DNA of 64,000 nt. Source: Haloferax elongans ATCC BAA-1513 (GTDB lineage: Archaea; Halobacteriota; Halobacteria; Halobacteriales; Haloferacaceae). Of this stretch, positions 16,358-23,630 are shown piece by piece; positions within the stretch are counted from its first letter, which is position 1, and the number at the start of each line of letters is the position of its first letter. Below the pieces are notes generated by a model. It searched no databases. It was given only the letters and a program-made list of their open reading frames with translations, and was not told where the DNA came from. The DNA is taken from contig NZ_AOLK01000021.1 in the NCBI RefSeq assembly GCF_000336755.1, positions 188,253 to 252,252 on the forward strand. Direction: 5' to 3'. The position numbers and the translations under genes are program-made.

Positions 16358-16879
16358 ATGGCGAAGTACTCGACGAATCGGGGTGGAGGCGGCTCCGACG
16401 GCGATAGTTGCGAACTCTGCGGCCGAACGACGGGGAAACTCCGGCGCGCGAACGTCGCTGGTGCCGACCTACTCGTCTGTTCTGACTGCGCACCGCACGG
16501 CGACAACCGCCACGCCGACAAGAAGCGCGAGGAGTCGTCGTCCTCTCGTGACTACTCCGAGCAGAACCGCCGCAAGCGCGCCGCCCAACGGACGGCGAAG
16601 ATGTACGACAGCGCGAAGGGCGACTCGAAACACTGGGAAGAAGAAGGGACGAACTACGAGAAAGACCGGCTTCCGTACCTCGTCTCCGGCTACGGCGGCG
16701 TGGTCGAGTCGGCTCGGCAGGATGCTGGCCTCCAACTCGCCGAACTCGCCGACGAACTCGAACTCGACGAGAAGCAACTGCTCGCAATCGAGCAGGGACG
16801 GGCGACGCGAGCCAACATCGGTGGGTCGGTCATTCGCGCGCTCGAAGAACGCCTCGACGTGTCACTCGTCGACGAGTAG
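16358..16879 (+). CDS. mbf1: Multiprotein bridging factor 1 family protein, 173 aa
   Basis: An N-terminal zinc ribbon (CELCG near residue 18 and CSDCA near 42) is joined by a charged, Lys/Arg/Glu-rich linker to a C-terminal Cro-type helix-turn-helix (residues ~115-173, around ARQDAGLQLAELADELELD and LLAIEQGRA). This is the archaeal MBF1 architecture. Archaeal MBF1 has been linked to ribosomes and translation rather than to classical co-activation. The start follows a strong TATA box at leaderless distance. Confidence 0.93.
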   Translation: MAKYSTNRGGGGSDGDSCELCGRTTGKLRRANVAGADLLVCSDCAPHGDNRHADKKREESSSSRDYSEQNRRKRAAQRTAKMYDSAKGDSKHWEEEGTNYEKDRLPYLVSGYGGVVESARQDAGLQLAELADELELDEKQLLAIEQGRATRANIGGSVIRALEERLDVSLVDE

Positions 16880-16914
16880 CACGACTTTTCTTTCTCGGGC
16901 GTCTCGACGCTCCC

Positions 16915-18105
16915 ATGCCACTCTCTCTCGCACCGTCGAACCCGGAGGTCCGGGCATTCGAGGCAACGGTCACGAGTGTCGACGAGCGGTCTGTCGTCCT
17001 CGACGAGACGTACTTCTATCCGGAAGGCGGCGGGCAACCTGCCGACCGGGGTGTCCTCGGCGGTGTCGAACTCGCCCACGTCTACGCGGAAGACGACGTC
17101 GTCGTCCACGAACTCGCGGAGACTCCTGACTTCGATGTTGGGGACGAAGTCACTGGCGTCGTCGACGACGACTATCGAACCTACTGCATGCGAGCGCACA
17201 CCGCGAGTCACGTCCTCTACGGCGCGGCGCGGCACATCTTCGACGACCTCGGATACGGTGGCTTCGACATCACAGAGGAGAAAGTCCGCGTCGACTTCGA
17301 GACCAGCACGGACGTCGACGACGCAGCACTGGTCGAACTGGAGCGCCTGGTCAACCGTGCCGTCTGGGACTCCCGCGAGGTGTCGTGGGAAGAGATTCCA
17401 GTCTCAGAAGCGCGCGAGCGCGACGAAATCGCGTTCAACGTGAAGACCGAAGAAGGCGTCTTCGCCGATGCCGACGAGGTCCGAGTCGTCACCGTCGACG
17501 GGTGGGATTGGGGTGCCTGCGGCGGAACCCACGTCTCGAACACCATCGAAATCGGCCCCGTGGAGGTCCTGGGTCGCTCGAATCCCGGCGAAGGACTCAC
17601 GCGCGTCGAACTCGCTGTCGGCCCGTCGGCCATCGACCACCGCGCGGAACTCCAGACGGCCGCCTACGACGCAGCGCGGGCGCTCGGCACGAATCTCGAA
17701 GACCTTGGTGACGTTGCAGCCGAAACAGTCGAGTCACGCGCCGCGCTCGAAGGCGAACTCGCCGACCTGAAAGCAGAGACACTCGGGACGCGCCTCGCGA
17801 ACTTCGAGACGCTCGAACGAGACGGCGGCACGTGGAAGGTCGGGTCGGTCTCGGGATTCGAAGCGAACGACGTCGGCGAGGCCGCGAAGGACACCCGCGG
17901 CGAGGCAGACGTCCTCGTCGCCGTCGGCGACTCCAACGCACCGTTTATCGTCGTCGCCAGCGCGGGTGACGTTTCGGCGGGCGATATCGTCGACGACGTG
18001 ACAGACGAGTTCGGTGGTGGCGGTGGTGGCAGCCCGACGTTCGCTCAGGGAGGCGGTCTCGGTGCAACCGCCGACGAGGTACTCGCGTTCCTCCACGAGT
18101 ACTGA
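16915..18105 (+). CDS. AlaX-type alanyl-tRNA editing protein with DHHA1 domain, 396 aa
   Basis: It hydrolyses mischarged Ser- or Gly-tRNA-Ala. The N-terminal barrel has the GGGQPADRG pattern, and the zinc site is made from H95-T-A-S-H99 and C202-G-G-T-H206. A coiled segment (around EGELADLKAETLGTRLANFE) leads to a C-terminal DHHA1 domain with the Gly-rich GGGGGGSPTFAQGGG. There is no aminoacylation domain, so this is a free-standing AlaX of the long type rather than AlaRS. It follows mbf1 on the same strand with a short gap. Confidence 0.93.
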   Translation: MPLSLAPSNPEVRAFEATVTSVDERSVVLDETYFYPEGGGQPADRGVLGGVELAHVYAEDDVVVHELAETPDFDVGDEVTGVVDDDYRTYCMRAHTASHVLYGAARHIFDDLGYGGFDITEEKVRVDFETSTDVDDAALVELERLVNRAVWDSREVSWEEIPVSEARERDEIAFNVKTEEGVFADADEVRVVTVDGWDWGACGGTHVSNTIEIGPVEVLGRSNPGEGLTRVELAVGPSAIDHRAELQTAAYDAARALGTNLEDLGDVAAETVESRAALEGELADLKAETLGTRLANFETLERDGGTWKVGSVSGFEANDVGEAAKDTRGEADVLVAVGDSNAPFIVVASAGDVSAGDIVDDVTDEFGGGGGGSPTFAQGGGLGATADEVLAFLHEY

Positions 18106-18185
18106 TAGCGCCCATCACTGTCGGATTTGAACCCGTCGCGGGACAATTCACTCATCTTTTTCAATTATGGTTCGTAGAAGAGACC

Positions 18186-19331
18186 ATGGTAACAGTAGGG
18201 TCCGACATCGCGCTGACCGACGAGCAGCGGGCCATCCGCGACCTCGTCCGCGAGTTTGCGGTCGAAGAGATTCGCCCGACCGCCAGCGAGGCGGACGAAA
18301 CGGAGACGTTCCCCGAGGACGTGTGGGACGGTCTCGCCGAACTCGACCTGACCGGGCTGACTGTCCCCGAGGAGTACGGTGGCTTCGGTGCCGACCGAAT
18401 GACGTACTCCGTCGTCAACGAGGAGGTCGCCTACGGCCAACTCGCCGTCGCGACTGCCCTCTCGGTCCACTGTCTTGCGACCGAGTGTATCGCCGAGTTC
18501 GCAACCGACGACCAGAAAGAAGAGTGGCTCCCGAAGATGGCCGACGGCCGCCCAGTTGGGATGTTCGCACTCTCGGAACCCGAAGCCGGGTCGAATCCAG
18601 CGGAGATGTCCACTGTCGCGCGCCGCGAGGGCGACGAGTTCGTCATCAACGGCAAGAAACAGTGGATTACGAACGGCCAGCGCGGTGGCGTCTGTATCCT
18701 CTTCGCGAAGACGGACCCGGAGGACCCCGGCTCTGTCACGCAGTTCCTCGTCCCCGAGGACGCCGGCTACGAAGTCGGCAAGAAAGAAGAGAAGATGGGG
18801 CTTCGCGCCTCCGACACGACGGCGCTTCTCTTCGACGACGTGCGCATCCCGGCAGAAAATCAGCTCACCGAAGAGGGCCGCGGTCTCTCTGCTGCGTTCC
18901 ACATCCTCACCGGCGGCCGCATCGGCATCGCTTCGCAGGCGACCGGTCTCGCGCAGGCCGCGCTCGACGAGGCGGTCGAGTACGCGAACGAGCGCGAGCA
19001 GTTCGACAAGCCGATTTCGAAGATTCAGGCCATCCGCCACAAGATTGCGGAGATGGGGACGCAGGTCCACACCGCGCGGACGCTGGTCCGCGAGGCCGCT
19101 CGCGTCGCTGACGCTGGCGAAGACCCGCGCACCCCCGCCGCGATGGCGAAGTACTACGCGAGCGAAGCGGCGGTCGACGTAACCAACGAGGCGGTGCAGG
19201 TCCACGGTGGCTACGGCTACACGACCGACTTCGACGTGGAGCGCTACTACCGCGACGCCAAGATTACGACCATCTACGAGGGCACGAGCGAGATTCAAAA
19301 AGAGATTATCGCGCGGTCCCTCCTCGACTGA
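18186..19331 (+). CDS. acd: Acyl-CoA dehydrogenase, 381 aa
   Basis: A FAD enzyme of the acyl-CoA dehydrogenase family that introduces a double bond into acyl-CoA. Typical motifs are LTGLTVPEEYGGFG, MFALSEPEAGSNPAEM, the FAD contact KQWITNGQRGGV, and near the C-terminus VHGGYGYTTDFDVERYYRDA and IYEGTSEIQKEII. The catalytic glutamate is probably in YEGTSE. Electrons would go to an ETF such as the one at 3.5-6.1 kb. Chain-length preference cannot be read. An oligo-T tract follows at 19355. Confidence 0.93.
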   Translation: MVTVGSDIALTDEQRAIRDLVREFAVEEIRPTASEADETETFPEDVWDGLAELDLTGLTVPEEYGGFGADRMTYSVVNEEVAYGQLAVATALSVHCLATECIAEFATDDQKEEWLPKMADGRPVGMFALSEPEAGSNPAEMSTVARREGDEFVINGKKQWITNGQRGGVCILFAKTDPEDPGSVTQFLVPEDAGYEVGKKEEKMGLRASDTTALLFDDVRIPAENQLTEEGRGLSAAFHILTGGRIGIASQATGLAQAALDEAVEYANEREQFDKPISKIQAIRHKIAEMGTQVHTARTLVREAARVADAGEDPRTPAAMAKYYASEAAVDVTNEAVQVHGGYGYTTDFDVERYYRDAKITTIYEGTSEIQKEIIARSLLD

Positions 19332-19354
19332 GCGGCTCCGTCGCCCGAAGCGTC

Positions 19355-19360
19355 TTTTTT
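19355..19360 (+). terminator. Oligo-T tract after the acyl-CoA dehydrogenase gene
   Basis: Six T residues within GC-rich DNA lie 24 bases after the acd stop. T-runs without a clear hairpin are common archaeal terminators. The next gene begins 23 bases later. Confidence 0.3.
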
Positions 19361-19382
19361 CTCCGCTGTCTTAGACCGGGCA

Positions 19383-19937
19383 ATGACTCTCCCGGACCTC
19401 TCCGGTTTCGACGCCGTCGTCTACGACCTCGACGGCACGCTCGTCAATCTCCGTGTCGACTGGGACGAGGCTGCCCGAGACGCCGCGCTGGTCCTCCGCG
19501 AGGCTGGCGTCGAGGCAGACGCGATGGACCTCTGGGGCATGCTCGACGTTGCGGACGACCACGGTGTCCGCGACGACCTCGAACGCGAACTCGCGGCGCA
19601 CGAACGACAAGGCGCGTGGACATCGGACCGCCTGCCGCTTGCTGACCACCTCCCTGAGGACGGCGTTCCCTCTGGCATCTGCTCGCTCAACGCGGAGAGT
19701 GCCTGCCGTGTCGCGCTCGACGTGCACGAACTCGAACCCCACGTCGATGCCGTCGTCGGCCGCGACTCTGTGGCGACCGAGAAACCGGACCCTGAACCAC
19801 TTCTCGCTACGCTCGAAAAGATGGGCGTCAGTCCCGGCTCAGCGGTGTTCGTCGGCGACTCCGCTCGGGACGAAGTGACTGCCGACCGCGCCGGTGTCGC
19901 GTTCAGATACGTCGGCGATGGACCGTCTGGTGTCTGA
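19383..19937 (+). CDS. HAD-family hydrolase, 184 aa
   Basis: The protein starts with the HAD nucleophile motif VVYDLDGTLVN near residue 12. Later it has motif III with EKPDPEPLL and motif IV VFVGDSARDEVTA, so it is a phosphatase of the haloacid dehalogenase superfamily. A small helical cap sits between residues ~25 and 85. It resembles phosphoglycolate-phosphatase-like members, but the substrate is not determinable. It follows acd on the same strand with a 51-base gap. Confidence 0.88.
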   Translation: MTLPDLSGFDAVVYDLDGTLVNLRVDWDEAARDAALVLREAGVEADAMDLWGMLDVADDHGVRDDLERELAAHERQGAWTSDRLPLADHLPEDGVPSGICSLNAESACRVALDVHELEPHVDAVVGRDSVATEKPDPEPLLATLEKMGVSPGSAVFVGDSARDEVTADRAGVAFRYVGDGPSGV

Positions 19938-20067
19938 GTAGAGACTCTCTGCAAGGGTATTGAGGGCGAACAGGCGGCACGACTGCTCCGCGGAGCGGTG
20001 TGCCGCACACCCGCAGTCCGCCCCACGGCGATGGTCAACGCACGAGGGGGCTGGCCGCGGAATCGAA

Positions 20068-20074
20068 TATAAAT
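20068..20074 (+). promoter_or_regulatory. TATA box upstream of the CPHCG protein gene
   Basis: TATAAAT predicts a transcript start near 20098. That would make GTG 20102 a possible leaderless start, or give the ATG at 20138 a ~40-base leader. Confidence 0.5.
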
Positions 20075-20137
20075 CTTCGCTGGGGCGACTGCTGATTCTC
20101 CGTGTGGGTTAAGCCCGCCGCGTCCTACCTCCTTTTC

Positions 20138-20557
20138 ATGGGATACCCGGTCTCGTACTACTGTCCGCACTGCGGCGCAGTGGTCGAAGTCGAACGTGAC
20201 GGCTACCTCGCAGACAAGTCGGTGACGCCGTATCCGCTGGCCGGGTGGGCGTACGTCGACCCGGACGACGACTTCGAGGCGGACGACGCCGACGGCGTCC
20301 ACTTCGTCTGCGGCGAGAGCGATGCGCCCGATCTGACGTGGACAGACGTGGTCAGCGAGGCCGACGACGTGGTGAATCCAGGGTTGGAGTCGCCGTGCGG
20401 TCGCGACTTCTATCTCTCGTTCGTACGGTACGAAAACGGACGCGAGGTGGAGTCAGTTCCCGAAAGCGACTACGTCGTTATCGGCGGGCAAGGGCCATCG
20501 AGTCCGCGGGGGCCGGACGCCGGGCCACGTGGTCCCGGCGGATTTTCCCCGAGATAG
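20138..20557 (+). CDS. Conserved haloarchaeal protein with N-terminal CPHCG, 139 aa
   Basis: It begins MGYPVSYYCPHCGAVV, a half zinc-ribbon, followed by an acidic ~95-residue domain and a Pro/Gly-rich tail. Further cysteines at HFVCGE and ESPCGRD may complete a metal site. The start is uncertain: the in-frame GTG at 20102 adds twelve residues and fits a leaderless transcript from the TATA box at 20068, while the ATG at 20138 gives a clean start at the conserved-looking region. Function unknown. Confidence 0.72.
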   Translation: MGYPVSYYCPHCGAVVEVERDGYLADKSVTPYPLAGWAYVDPDDDFEADDADGVHFVCGESDAPDLTWTDVVSEADDVVNPGLESPCGRDFYLSFVRYENGREVESVPESDYVVIGGQGPSSPRGPDAGPRGPGGFSPR

Positions 20558-20602
20558 CCGCTGTCACTGGTAATTCAATACGTCACGCGGCGATGGTCTG
20601 GT

Positions 20603-20959
20603 ATGTTCCCAATTCAGACTGCCTCCGGCATCGGTGACGCGCTGTTCTTCGCACCGTTTGCCCTCCTCGGAATCGCTATCCTCGGGTTCGGCGCTGTGGC
20701 CGTCTACCTCGACCACAAAAAGGAGATGGCGCTCATCGAAAGCGGCCAGTACGCTGACGCCGACCGCGACTCGCGGGCGTGGGTTCTCGGCGGCGGACTC
20801 CTGTTGCTCGCACTCGGTCTCGGGAGCGTCGTCTCGTCGTTCCTCTCCGGTGGGCTCGGTGCCGTTGGAGAAGGCGTTACTGCCGTCTTCGTCGGCCTCG
20901 CGGCGCTCGCGTACTACTTCTACAAGCGCCGGGCAGCGGCCGCGACGGCGGCGGTCTGA
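20603..20959 (+). CDS. Small membrane protein, 118 aa
   Basis: One hydrophobic segment (residues ~13-36) is followed by a charged stretch LDHKKEMALIESGQYADADRD, then two more membrane segments. The IESG pattern after the first segment recalls small bacterial membrane proteins of unknown function (DUF6249-like), but that resemblance is weak. It is convergent with rtcB. No function is assigned. Confidence 0.7.
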   Translation: MFPIQTASGIGDALFFAPFALLGIAILGFGAVAVYLDHKKEMALIESGQYADADRDSRAWVLGGGLLLLALGLGSVVSSFLSGGLGAVGEGVTAVFVGLAALAYYFYKRRAAAATAAV

Positions 20960-20986
20960 GAGCCGCCGAATCGAGGGCGTTCGAAC

Positions 20987-22447
20987 TCAGCCCTTGATGT
21001 TGCAGACGGGGAAGGTGCGGACGACCTTGTCGCCGATTCCTAACTCGTCGGAGACGCGGACGACTTCGTCGACGTCCTTGTAGACGCCCGGCGCTTCTTC
21101 GGCGACCGTCGCGCCGGACTGCGCCTTGACGTAGATTTTCTGTTGCTCGCGGAGTTCTTCTTGCACCGTCTCGCCCCAGTACTCCTGTTTCGCCTTTGTT
21201 CGGCTCATCAGTCGACCCGCACCGTGAGCGGTCGAACCGAACGTGAGGTCCAGCGACGAGTCGCCACCGCGGAGGACGTAGCTTCCGGCACCCATGCTGC
21301 CGGGGATGATGACCGGCTGCCCGACCTCGGCGTACGCAGGCGGGAGTTCGGGTCGGCCCGCGGGGAACGCTCTGGTCGCACCCTTGCGGTGGACGTAGAG
21401 TTCGCGTTCGTCGCCGTCGACGGTGTGAACCTCCTTCTTGGCGATGTTGTGCGCCACGTCGTACAGCAGGCGCATGTCCATCTCGCGCCAGTCGCGGTCG
21501 AACACGTCGGCGAACACCTCGCGCGTGCGGTGCATGATGAGCTGTCGGTTCACCCACGCGAAGTTGATGGCGGCGCACATCGCGCCGTAGTACTCTTCTG
21601 CGAGTTCCGACCCGGCGGGCGCGGCGGCGAGTTCCTTGTCCGGCAGTTCGTCGAGCAAGTCGGCGTGTTCCTTCTCGATGCGCCGGAGGTAGTCCGTACA
21701 GGTCTGGTGACCGAGGCCGCGGGAGCCACAGTGAATGAGGACGACGATTTGGTCGGCTTCGAGCCCGAACGACTCCGCGACGTCCTCGCGGTACACGTCG
21801 GTGACGCGCTGGACTTCGAGGAAGTGGTTGCCGGAGCCGAGGCTACCAATCTGGTTGCGTCCGCGGTCTTTCGCCTTCTGTGAGACGAATTCGGGGCGCG
21901 CGTCGTCGCGGAAGCCTTCGTCTTCGCAGTGTGCGAGGTCGTCTTCGGTGGCGTAGCCCGCATCGACCGCCCACTCCATCCCGCGTGCGAGAATGTCGTC
22001 GATAGTCTCCGCGTCGCCGGTCACGACACCGCCGCCGCCGAGGCCGCTCGGGATGGCGTCGAACAGCGCCTCGACGAGTTCTGCTTCCTTCCCTTGGAGG
22101 TCCTCGTAGGTGAGGTTCGTCGTCATCATGCGGACGCCGCAGTTGATGTCGTAGCCGACGGCTCCGGGCGAGATACACCCGTCTGTCGTGTCCGTCGCGC
22201 CGACGCCGCCGACGGGGAACCCGTACCCCTGATGGCCGTCGGGCATACAGATGGCGTGGTTGGTGATGCCCGGCAGGTGCGTCGCGTTTCGCAACTGTTC
22301 GAGTGTCTTGTCCTGTCCAATGTGTTCGAGCAACGCTTCGGAGGCGAGCACCCGCGCCGGGGCGTTCATCTCGCCCTCCTGCGGAATCTCCCAAACGTGC
22401 TCGCGAACTCGTCGCAGTTCGATGTCTCCGAACTCGCGTGTGGTCAT
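20987..22447 (-). CDS. rtcB: tRNA-splicing ligase RtcB, 486 aa
   Basis: It joins 2',3'-cyclic phosphate and 5'-OH RNA ends, completing splicing of intron-containing tRNAs, with GTP and Mn2+. Signature regions are MPDGHQGYGFPVGG, the metal-binding GAVGYDINCGVRM, GSLGSGNHFLEVQ, HCGSRGLGHQ, PGSMGAGSYVLRG and the FGSTAHGAGR region containing the histidine that becomes guanylylated. It ends at the usual VCNIKG. The ATG at 22447 (MTTREFGDIEL) is preferred over one nine codons upstream. Its activator archease is the next gene upstream on the same strand. Confidence 0.96.
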   Translation of the reverse strand: MTTREFGDIELRRVREHVWEIPQEGEMNAPARVLASEALLEHIGQDKTLEQLRNATHLPGITNHAICMPDGHQGYGFPVGGVGATDTTDGCISPGAVGYDINCGVRMMTTNLTYEDLQGKEAELVEALFDAIPSGLGGGGVVTGDAETIDDILARGMEWAVDAGYATEDDLAHCEDEGFRDDARPEFVSQKAKDRGRNQIGSLGSGNHFLEVQRVTDVYREDVAESFGLEADQIVVLIHCGSRGLGHQTCTDYLRRIEKEHADLLDELPDKELAAAPAGSELAEEYYGAMCAAINFAWVNRQLIMHRTREVFADVFDRDWREMDMRLLYDVAHNIAKKEVHTVDGDERELYVHRKGATRAFPAGRPELPPAYAEVGQPVIIPGSMGAGSYVLRGGDSSLDLTFGSTAHGAGRLMSRTKAKQEYWGETVQEELREQQKIYVKAQSGATVAEEAPGVYKDVDEVVRVSDELGIGDKVVRTFPVCNIKG

Positions 22448-22547
22448 ATCCGAACGTTCGAGATGGCGATTCAATAGGATTCCGTCACGAGCCGGGTCGG
22501 GTCGAGTCGAGCGCCAGAAAATCAGTTGGTGGTCGGGCAGGCCGCGC

Positions 22548-22958
22548 TCACACGTCGAAGACGACGTAGGCGTCCCACCCCGCGTCGCTTTCTTCGAGTC
22601 GCATCTCGGAGTAGGTGACTGCCTTCACGTCGCGGGCGGTCACGTCGTCGAACGGGACGCCGCGTGCCGAGGCTTCGACGACCCACTCGTCTCCCTCCTG
22701 CCGGACCGTCGCGTCGTGGTCGGCGGGGAGGACGCCGCGCACGTCGCGCTCGTAGATGAGTTCGTCGAGGTAGTCGAACAGCGCCGCCTCTCTGCTCTCG
22801 GCGCGCACGGAAAGTGAGAATCGGTCGCCGGTGTCCGCAACCTCGTCGCACATCGCGGCCGTGAGGCCGTCTGCGACCGCGGCGAAGACGTCGCCGAGAC
22901 TGTCTCCTGCAGCCTCGACGGCCACGTCGGCGGTGTGTTCCCGGAGTGTGAAGCTCAT
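22548..22958 (-). CDS. Archease, RtcB-activating protein, 136 aa
   Basis: The short acidic protein has the archease start FTLREHTADVAVEAAG and the C-terminal KAVTYSEMRLEE with the conserved YxxM-type region. Archease speeds RtcB guanylylation. The pairing with rtcB 100 bases downstream on the same strand supports the call. The ATG at 22958 gives the canonical start; upstream in-frame codons are not family-like. Confidence 0.94.
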   Translation of the reverse strand: MSFTLREHTADVAVEAAGDSLGDVFAAVADGLTAAMCDEVADTGDRFSLSVRAESREAALFDYLDELIYERDVRGVLPADHDATVRQEGDEWVVEASARGVPFDDVTARDVKAVTYSEMRLEESDAGWDAYVVFDV

Positions 22959-23052
22959 ACCGACTCGTCGGTGACAGGCACCCCTCGTCTTTTCGGTCGG
23001 CGGGAGGAGATGTAAACAGACATCGTGTGCGCCGTTCACACGGACGGTGGAG

Positions 23053-23059
23053 TTATATT
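23053..23059 (+). promoter_or_regulatory. TATA box of the GNAT gene
   Basis: TTATATT is about 26 bases before GTG 23082, supporting a leaderless GTG start. Confidence 0.55.
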
Positions 23060-23081
23060 CTCCCTCCGGTTACCTCGATTT

Positions 23082-23558
23082 GTGAGCGTCAACGTGAAGA
23101 TACGGGTCGACGGACCCGGCGAGACTGCGTACGCCGAGGAGGCGTGGGACCTCAAGGAGGTCATTCGGGTCAACGAGGGACTCCTGAAACAACGCCGCGG
23201 CTTCTTTATCGACGCCTATCGTCGTTCGACCACGTATCTTCTCTTCGAAAACGACACGCTCGTCGCGTTCGCCTCCACACGGCGCGACGGCTACATTCTC
23301 TTTCTCGCCGTCTCCCCCGAGGCACGAGGCGAAGGCCACGGGAAACGACTCGTCGCCAAAGTCGCCAACAACCATCCGGTCGTCACCTGCCACGCCCGCA
23401 CGACGAACACGAACGCGCTCGAATTCTACAAAAACCTCGGCTTTACCGTCCGCCGGCGCATCGACGGCTACTACGAAGACGGCGGCGCGGCGTACTACCT
23501 TCGCCTCGGTGAAGAGGCGGGGCTTCGAGAGCGCCTCTCCGAATTCTTGCGTCGCTGA
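23082..23558 (+). CDS. GNAT-family N-acetyltransferase, 158 aa
   Basis: The acetyl-CoA motif is EARGEGHGKRLVAKV, preceded by the strand YILFLAVSP and followed by NALEFYKNLGF, the usual GNAT C-terminal helix-strand. The likely start is GTG 23082 (VSVNVKIRVDG), because a TATA box sits at leaderless distance; a longer frame opens at 23025. It is divergent from archease. The acetylated target is unknown, though proteins of this shape often modify N-terminal or small-molecule amines. Confidence 0.87.
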   Translation: MSVNVKIRVDGPGETAYAEEAWDLKEVIRVNEGLLKQRRGFFIDAYRRSTTYLLFENDTLVAFASTRRDGYILFLAVSPEARGEGHGKRLVAKVANNHPVVTCHARTTNTNALEFYKNLGFTVRRRIDGYYEDGGAAYYLRLGEEAGLRERLSEFLRR

Positions 23559-23630
23559 CTACGAGCTCCGTCTGGTGAATTTCCGACAGCTATTCATCAT
23601 CCCATTGCAGTTGGCAATTCGAGTGACAAA